DNA from: Rathayibacter agropyri
GTDB lineage: Bacteria > Actinomycetota > Actinomycetes > Actinomycetales > Microbacteriaceae
Reading direction: 5' to 3'
Assembly (NCBI RefSeq): GCF_013249015.1
Contig: NZ_JABRPL010000003.1
Location: 244,467-308,466 of the forward strand
DNA length: 64,000 bases
Shown: piece by piece, positions 59,303-64,000 of the stretch
How positions within the stretch are numbered: position 1 is the first letter of the stretch
Layout: every line of letters begins with the position of its first letter
Translations under genes and position numbers: made by a program
Notes under the pieces: generated by a model
Told to the model about the DNA's origin: nothing
The model's input: the letters and a program-made list of their open reading frames with translations, nothing else
Database searches by the model: none

Positions 59303-59467
59303 TTAGCGATTCGCCGTGAAGACGAGCAGCGCGATCAGCCCGGCAACCGTGGCCGCCACTCCGGAGCCCAGACGCCACCACATCCACTTGTCGCGCTTCG
59401 GACCCCGCATCGGTCGGCGCAGGGCGCCGTGGCCGGAGTAACCGCCGGGGTTTTGTTGGAAGACCAT
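59303..59467 (-). CDS. Small membrane protein, 54 aa
   Basis: ATG 59467 opens VFQQNPGGYSGHGALRRPMR, a basic cytoplasmic part, then one helix (GSGVAATVAGLIALLVFTAN) to a stop at 59303. GAGGG lies just upstream. Its single-helix plan and clear composition support a real gene. Role unknown. Confidence 0.65.
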   Translation of the reverse strand: MVFQQNPGGYSGHGALRRPMRGPKRDKWMWWRLGSGVAATVAGLIALLVFTANR

Positions 59468-59629
59468 TCCCTCAGACTGCCCGACCGGGCCCGGGGAGGG
59501 TCGGGCTCGCCCGCGACTCTCAGGCTGCTGTGGTCTCTCTGACGCCGTCGTCGCTAGCCGCGCGGGAGCATCCGTCGCTACCGTGGACGGTGACGGTCGG
59601 ATGCGGCCGATGAAGCGGAGGATCGGGAC

Positions 59630-60097
59630 ATGGCTGGCAGTGACAAGAGGTCCAAAGACTCGCACAAGAGGTCCAAAGACTCGAAGGACAAGGCCGCGCA
59701 GAGGCGTGCGAAAAAGGCCCTGAAGAAGGCCGAGAAGTCGGTGCGCGCGGCGCACGAGGCGGTCCGTCACTCCAGCAAGAAGCTGCGTAAGAAGGCGCGC
59801 CTGCTGGCCGAGCAGACTGAGAAGCTCCGGCGCAAGCAGCAGAAGGCGGCGAAGCGGGCCGCGGCAGCCGAGAGTCGCCCGTCCCTGTCGAAGCACGCCG
59901 CTCCGGACGCTCCGGTCGACTTCACGCCCCCGCTGCCGAGTGCGCCCGAGCAGGAGCCCACCGCCGATGCGACCTCGGATGACGAGGTCCACGCCAACTC
60001 CGACGCTGTCTCCGTGCCCCACCCCGTCCCGTCGCCCGATGTCAACCCGGAGCGCACCCCCGACCTCACTCCGCCACTGCCGCACACCGAACGGTGA
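59630..60097 (+). CDS. Lys/Arg-rich coiled-coil protein, unknown function
   Basis: 155 aa. Residues 1-75 are very basic and helical (AQRRAKKALKKAEKSVRAAH; KLRKKARLLAEQTEKLRRKQ) with the repeat RSKDS; residues 80-155 are Pro/Asp-rich and disordered. It could bind DNA or RNA. The DNA also carries a repeat, AAGAGGTCCAAAGACTCG, twice near 59645-59682. No family recognised. Confidence 0.6.
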   Translation: MAGSDKRSKDSHKRSKDSKDKAAQRRAKKALKKAEKSVRAAHEAVRHSSKKLRKKARLLAEQTEKLRRKQQKAAKRAAAAESRPSLSKHAAPDAPVDFTPPLPSAPEQEPTADATSDDEVHANSDAVSVPHPVPSPDVNPERTPDLTPPLPHTER

Positions 60098-60219
60098 GCC
60101 ACCGCCCGCCTGAGAATCCGCACAGGATACTCGGGTGGGCCTGATCCGCGAAGTGAACACTCGGTGAAGCCTCTCCGCCACGCCGGGCGCGCTCCGCGGG
60201 GCGGGAGCATCCTGGCTCC

Positions 60220-61431
60220 GTGGATCCCTTCATCCTGCTCGCGCTCGTCGTCGTCACGGCCCTCGCCTTCGACTTCACCAACGGCTTCCATGACACGGCG
60301 AACGCGATGGCCACCTCCATCGCGACCGGTGCCTTGACGCCCAAGGTTGCCGTCGCTCTCTCGGCGTCGCTCAACCTCGTCGGGGCGTTCCTCAGCATCG
60401 AGGTCGCGCTGACCGTGACCAACGCGGTGGTGAAGATCCAGGACTCGACCGGCGCACCGGATCCCACGCTGCTCGAGGATGGCGGATCCGCTCTGCTGCT
60501 GATCGTGCTGGCCGGCCTCATCGGCGGCATCGTCTGGAACCTCCTGACCTGGCTGCTTGGCCTGCCCTCGAGTTCGTCACACGCCCTGTTCGGCGGTCTG
60601 ATCGGCTCCGCTCTCGCGGGCCTGGGCATCAACGGAGTGAACTGGGCCGGCGACGGCACGAAGCTCGACGGCGTGGTCGGCAAGGTGATCTTGCCCGCGC
60701 TGATGTCGCCCGTGCTCGCCGGAGCGGTCGCTGCGATCGGCACCTGGCTCGTGTTCCGCGTGATCGGGAACCTCGCCGAGAAGAGCCTGCACCGGGGCTT
60801 TCGCATCGGCCAGATCGGCAGCGCCTCGCTGGTCTCGCTCGCGCACGGCACCAACGACGCGCAGAAAACCATGGGAGTGATCACGCTGGCGCTCATCGCG
60901 GCCGGTGGCTGGAGCGACACCGCGTCGGTCCCGTTCTGGGTCAAGCTCAGCTGCGCGCTGGCCATTTCGCTCGGCACTTACATTGGCGGCTGGCGGATCA
61001 TCCGCACCGTCGGCAAGGGCCTGGTCGAGATCGACACTCCGCAGGGCATGGCAGCCGAAAGTTCCTCCGCCGCGGTGATCCTCGCATCCAGCCACCTCGG
61101 CTTCGCGCTCTCGACCACCCACGTCGCTACCGGTTCGATCCTCGGCTCCGGCGTCGGCCGACCTGGCGCCCAGGTGCGCTGGCGAGTGGCGCTGCGGATG
61201 GTCATCGCCTGGGTGATTACCCTCCCGGCAGCGGCCCTTGTCGGCGCCGTCATGTGGTGGATCGGGCATCTGGTCCCAGGCGCGGCCGGCGGCCTGCTTA
61301 TGGCCGCGGTCCTCCTCGCCGTCGCGTCGTCCATCTACCTCCGCTCGCGCCGAGACAGCATCGGCGCGCACAACGTCAACGACGAGTGGCAGGACGCGGC
61401 CCGCCCCGCGCCCGAGACCGCCGGCGTCTGA
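60220..61431 (+). CDS. PiT-family inorganic phosphate transporter
   Basis: 403 aa, about ten membrane helices. Both inverted PiT signatures are present: FDFTNGFHDTANAMATSIAT near the N-terminus and GSASLVSLAHGTNDAQKTMG in the second half. Cation-driven phosphate uptake is the family role. GTG 60220 follows GGGAGC. The next two genes follow at 17 and 2 bp, the same order (PiT, small membrane protein, DUF3349) as in mycobacteria. Confidence 0.94.
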   Translation: MDPFILLALVVVTALAFDFTNGFHDTANAMATSIATGALTPKVAVALSASLNLVGAFLSIEVALTVTNAVVKIQDSTGAPDPTLLEDGGSALLLIVLAGLIGGIVWNLLTWLLGLPSSSSHALFGGLIGSALAGLGINGVNWAGDGTKLDGVVGKVILPALMSPVLAGAVAAIGTWLVFRVIGNLAEKSLHRGFRIGQIGSASLVSLAHGTNDAQKTMGVITLALIAAGGWSDTASVPFWVKLSCALAISLGTYIGGWRIIRTVGKGLVEIDTPQGMAAESSSAAVILASSHLGFALSTTHVATGSILGSGVGRPGAQVRWRVALRMVIAWVITLPAAALVGAVMWWIGHLVPGAAGGLLMAAVLLAVASSIYLRSRRDSIGAHNVNDEWQDAARPAPETAGV

Positions 61432-61448
61432 GCGAAAGGAACCCCACC

Positions 61449-61736
61449 GTGCTCCCCCTCTTCTTCTCTGCCGCCGGTCAGGTGGCGGTTGTCGCCGTGC
61501 TCCTCGGAGCGGGTCTGCCCGTGCTCTTCGCCGTGGGCGTCCGCTCGTTTGCGGTGGCGGGTGCTCCCGACGCTTCGGGCGGCCTGCCCGCCCCACTCTT
61601 GCGCGGGATCGGTGTGGTCTGCTTCGCGCTGGTCGTGACCGCCGTCGCCATCGGGCTCAGCATCATCATCGCCACGGGCCTGGGCCAGTCGGTCAGCTTC
61701 GAGCACGGCCTCCCGACGTTCGTCCCCAAGGGCTGA
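61449..61736 (+). CDS. PiT-operon small membrane protein
   Basis: 95 aa with two helices (VAVVAVLLGAGLPVLFAVGV; GIGVVCFALVVTAVAIGLSI). GTG 61449 follows AAAGGAACC. Position between a PiT gene and DUF3349 matches a conserved actinobacterial arrangement, so a role in phosphate transport is likely though untested. Confidence 0.8.
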   Translation: MLPLFFSAAGQVAVVAVLLGAGLPVLFAVGVRSFAVAGAPDASGGLPAPLLRGIGVVCFALVVTAVAIGLSIIIATGLGQSVSFEHGLPTFVPKG

Positions 61737-61738
61737 CC

Positions 61739-62368
61739 GTGGCCTCGACCGAACCGATCGCGGCGCGGGAGGGGATCATCGCCCGCGTCGTCGGCTGGCT
61801 GCGCGCCGGGTATCCGGCCGGGGTGCCCGAGCAGGACTACCTGCCGCTGCTCGGCCTGCTGCGCCGGAGCCTGACGCCGGACGAGGTGGAGCAGGTCGTC
61901 GCGCGGCTCCTGTCGGAGTCGGAGCGGGCCGAGACCGTGGTGTCACCGGCCGTCGTGCGTCGGCGGATCGAGCAGTTGCTCCTCGGACCTGCGCTGCCCG
62001 AGGACATCGCGCGGGTGTCGGCGCGTCTCGCGAGTGCAGGCTGGCCGCTCGCCGGTCCGGATGTGCTTGTCGAGCCGGATCCGCCCGAGGGCGTCGTCAC
62101 ACGTACCGTGCGCTGGCTGCGCGCCGGCTATCCCGCCGGGCTGCCCGAGCAGGATTTCGTCCCGCTGCTGGCGCTGCTTCGGCGACGTCTGAGCGACGAG
62201 GAGGTGGCGGAGGTGGCCGTCGGCCTGGCCGCCGAGGCTCCCGCTTCTCGGATCGACGTCGGCACGGCGATTGCGGAAGTGACGTCGGAGTTGCCCTCGG
62301 AGGAGGACATCGAGCGGGTGCGGCGCTCGCTGGTCGAGCTGGGGTGGCCGGAGGACCTCACGGTGTGA
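61739..62368 (+). CDS. Tandem DUF3349 protein
   Basis: 209 aa made of two DUF3349 repeats: VVGWLRAGYPAGVPEQDYLP followed by LLRRSLTPDEVEQVVARLL, and TVRWLRAGYPAGLPEQDFVP followed by LLRRRLSDEEVAEVAVGLA. Mycobacterial members have one copy; this gene holds a duplication with about 60-70% identity between copies. GTG 61739 starts two bases after the previous stop. It probably partners the PiT transporter. Confidence 0.85.
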   Translation: MASTEPIAAREGIIARVVGWLRAGYPAGVPEQDYLPLLGLLRRSLTPDEVEQVVARLLSESERAETVVSPAVVRRRIEQLLLGPALPEDIARVSARLASAGWPLAGPDVLVEPDPPEGVVTRTVRWLRAGYPAGLPEQDFVPLLALLRRRLSDEEVAEVAVGLAAEAPASRIDVGTAIAEVTSELPSEEDIERVRRSLVELGWPEDLTV

Positions 62369-62493
62369 CTGGGCTTCCGTGGCCTGTCACGGGGCGGGGC
62401 TGGGAGTTGCGCGCATCATCCGTCTTGTGGAGGAGCGGCACCGTCGCAGGGTCGGCTCCCTGCCGTCTCGAAAACTAGATTGATGCTGCGTGC

Positions 62494-62525
62494 TTGACTG
62501 AGGCAAGCTCGGGGATAATGATCGT
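62494..62525 (+). promoter_or_regulatory. Promoter of the ArsR-type gene
   Basis: TTGACT (62494-62499), 16 bases, TAATGA (62516-62521), then ATG 62526 almost at the expected start of transcription: a leaderless promoter. Confidence 0.5.
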
Positions 62526-62846
62526 ATGTCAGAACGCCCGTGCCCCGTCAATCTCCCAGAGGCCCTTGACCGGGCGATCGATGTGCTCGGCAACCGGGTC
62601 AAGATCGCTGCCCTGCTCGCCCTCCGAGAAGGTGGAGCCACCGGTACTGAGTTGGCTGCGCGTCTCGGCGTGAGTCAAGTGCTCGTGCGGTACCACCTGG
62701 TCGCTCTCGAACGGCTCGGCATCCTGACAGTGCAGCCTCCCCGCACCGAGGTCGATGTCAGGCGTCGCTACTTCTACGTCAACCACTGCGCTCTGGCGCG
62801 CGTCGTCGACGCGCTGAATGTGGTCGTTGCGAGCACGAGCAAATAG
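62526..62846 (+). CDS. ArsR-type winged-helix regulator
   Basis: 106 aa: ALDRAIDVLGNRVKIAALLA opens the fold, TELAARLGVSQVLVRYHLVA is the recognition helix, and RRRYFYVNHC the wing. No cysteine cluster for metal sensing is seen, apart from single Cys residues, so a non-metal signal is likely. No Shine-Dalgarno, consistent with the leaderless promoter. Confidence 0.88.
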   Translation: MSERPCPVNLPEALDRAIDVLGNRVKIAALLALREGGATGTELAARLGVSQVLVRYHLVALERLGILTVQPPRTEVDVRRRYFYVNHCALARVVDALNVVVASTSK

Positions 62847-63239
62847 ATGCGGTCTCTCGGTGGCGCGTGCCGCAGGTCCGGCCGTTCGTCGGGTCCGGGA
62901 CGTACGGATCGACAAGCCAGGTAGGTGATGGCGCCGAGCGCGACTGCCTCGGGTGCTCTGGCTGTGCACATCGTGAATTCGAGTGGGTGGCGGGCGCGGA
63001 GCCGGTGACCTCGCTCGAACGAGCCAGCAATTGGTACCGATAGCGGCAGATGACGAATTCCTCATCTGACCCTAGAACACGACGCAGCTCGAGAACGTTG
63101 GTGCCTGGCTGACGACGGTCATCAGTTGGCTGCGTCTCGACCGGTTGCGCGCGTGCATCCGGTGCCGGTCGACGCGATCGAGCAGGAGGGGCGTTGAGCT
63201 CCCTCCCGAGGGTGTGCGAGGGTCGCGGTCGGCAGCGCA
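62847..63239. other. Non-coding or decayed stretch
   Basis: On the minus strand one frame (about 63130-62960) reads NVLELRRVLGSDEEFVICRY and RYQLLARSSEV, which looks like coding remains, but no intact gene or start is present. Confidence 0.35.
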
Positions 63240-63557
63240 CTAGCTGGTATGCCGGCCCCCCGCATGGTCTGAGGTGGCGAGGGAGAAGAAGCCGACGGTG
63301 CCAAGCGGGATCGCCACGATCGCGAGACCAATGTAGATGCCGAGCCGAAAGCCCTACTACACGAAGGCCAGGGGCCCGATCAGGAGAAGTTGGCCGATAC
63401 CGCGTCGGAGGGGTTCGGTGAGGCGGAAGTACGTCTCCCGCGCGAGAGCGTGGGCGAGCACCTGAAGCGACAGAAGGACCGCCGCTACGCCTACGGAAAC
63501 GAAGTCACCGTCGGAGCGAATGCGGTTACGTCGTCGTCGGGACTCCGACGAACTCAC
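63240..63557 (-). pseudogene. Membrane-protein gene with two consecutive amber stops
   Basis: GTG 63557 opens a frame reading VSVGVAAVLLSLQVLAHALA and RGIGQLLLIGPLAFV, then TAG TAG at 63354-63359, and continues in the same frame GFRLGIYIGLAIVAIPLGTV before a final stop at 63240. Without the two stops it would be a 105-aa protein with two or three helices. It is either dead or has an assembly error; downstream DNA is also decayed. Confidence 0.65.
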
Positions 63558-63885
63558 CCAGTGTCAGTTCCGCGTCCGTGCCAGCAGCGAGAGGGAACCA
63601 GCCGACGAAAGTGACGCCCTCGTGTGTGGCGTCGAACCGGATGATGGTCGTGTGAGCAGGCTCGTAGAACGTGTCTCCGGCGTGAAGGATTACCGGCTCC
63701 TGGCCCTCTACATGGAAGTGGACCGACCCAGATTCCACAATGCCCATCACAGGCCCGTTATGCCAGTGTGCACCGGGATGGATGTTCGGGGCGATGGTAA
63801 TCCGCCTGACCTCGACGGTAGCGACGCTGGCGTCGCCCAGGTTCAGGGAGTCGAGGGTGAGACGTTGCACGGGAGGCTGATCCAT
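63526..63885 (-). CDS. Cupin-domain protein
   Basis: 119 aa, a single small cupin barrel: ITIAPNIHPGAHWHNGPVMG carries the His pair of motif 1, with GSVHFHVEGQEPV, LHAGDTFYEPAHT as motif 2. Metal binding is likely; substrate unknown. ATG 63885. The last 32 bases overlap the broken membrane-protein frame. The window ends 115 bp upstream with no further gene visible. Confidence 0.9.
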   Translation of the reverse strand: MDQPPVQRLTLDSLNLGDASVATVEVRRITIAPNIHPGAHWHNGPVMGIVESGSVHFHVEGQEPVILHAGDTFYEPAHTTIIRFDATHEGVTFVGWFPLAAGTDAELTLGEFVGVPTTT

Positions 63886-64000
63886 CAGGTGATCGTGTCA
63901 CGAAGAGGATGCCGAGCGCGGTATGTCTCATGGCAGCCTTTATTAGGATTTCGCTGCGGCGACAGATGAATCGGAACAAGAAACGCTGATCCGACTCAAT

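Noticed and set aside
1-64000. tRNA, rRNA or insertion sequences
   Set aside because: No cloverleaf, rRNA core or transposase could be supported in any part of the window.

Overview
The window is GC-rich, actinobacterial chromosomal DNA with dense genes on both strands. The block pcnA-rpsF-ssb-rpsR-rplI-dnaB with a divergent DUF6049 gene, plus Lsr2, a DUF222/HNH protein, Asp23 genes, an LAxTG-anchored surface protein and Microbacteriaceae-style RR secretion leaders, points to the family Microbacteriaceae. Rathayibacter or a close relative is my guess; the genus is not proven from sequence. I see no rRNA, tRNA, prophage, insertion sequence or CRISPR array. Many genes appear to use ATG at or very near the transcription start (leaderless).

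Layout. 1-6.5 kb: the conserved replication and ribosomal block, with a nine-copy 16-bp minisatellite after pcnA, a strong terminator after rplI and a cluster of DnaA-box-like 9-mers before dnaB. 6.5-9.7 kb: two class II Fic AMP-transferase genes flanking a small S4 RNA-binding gene, then a remnant of a luciferase-like oxidoreductase. 9.7-14.4 kb: an ice-binding-like (DUF3494) surface protein with a TVTP stalk and LAxTG anchor, a flavin monooxygenase and aldo/keto reductase pair, and a HIRAN protein. 14.4-22.3 kb: a ROK regulator and a seven-gene sugar or polyol cluster resembling frcRBCAK, enlarged by two tandem isomerase/epimerases and a polyol dehydrogenase. 22.6-26.6 kb: an M23 peptidase fused to a beta-propeller, then DUF2243, CtaG and AraC genes.

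26.7-31.9 kb is an accessory zone: an excisionase-type antitoxin with a PIN toxin, an AraC regulator divergent from a secreted protein, a decayed second copy of that secreted protein, a broken DUF3800 gene and about 1 kb of debris. 31.9-42.2 kb holds an Asp23 envelope-stress cluster, a GNAT, a VOC gene that has lost its start codon, a flavoprotein disulfide-reductase relative, lipoproteins, a sigma-like gene behind a LexA-type box, a methyltransferase followed by a 19-bp minisatellite, and a MarR/VOC divergent pair with three identical-format operators. 42.2-57.1 kb holds a GH43-like secreted glycosidase, a glutamine amidotransferase, DUF222/HNH, lsr2, YdcF, an ABC exporter pair, an SDR, a second AraC module and an acyl-CoA synthetase. 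57.3-64 kb holds a low-GC coupled gene pair, an M23 peptidase, the PiT phosphate transporter operon (PiT, small membrane protein, duplicated DUF3349), an ArsR-type regulator, a membrane pseudogene with two consecutive amber stops, and a cupin.

Three cross-window patterns are the most interesting. (i) Short tandem repeats lie directly behind stop codons, and in several cases the end of the gene itself reads as the first, diverged repeat unit. (ii) A dispersed hairpin of about 60 bp with arms CTGAGGTGCCCGAGAATG occurs three times. (iii) Palindromic operators overlap leaderless promoters (Fic, MarR, toxin-antitoxin, LexA box). No previously unknown multi-gene system is demonstrated; the best candidates are the repeat pattern and the AraC plus secreted-protein modules.
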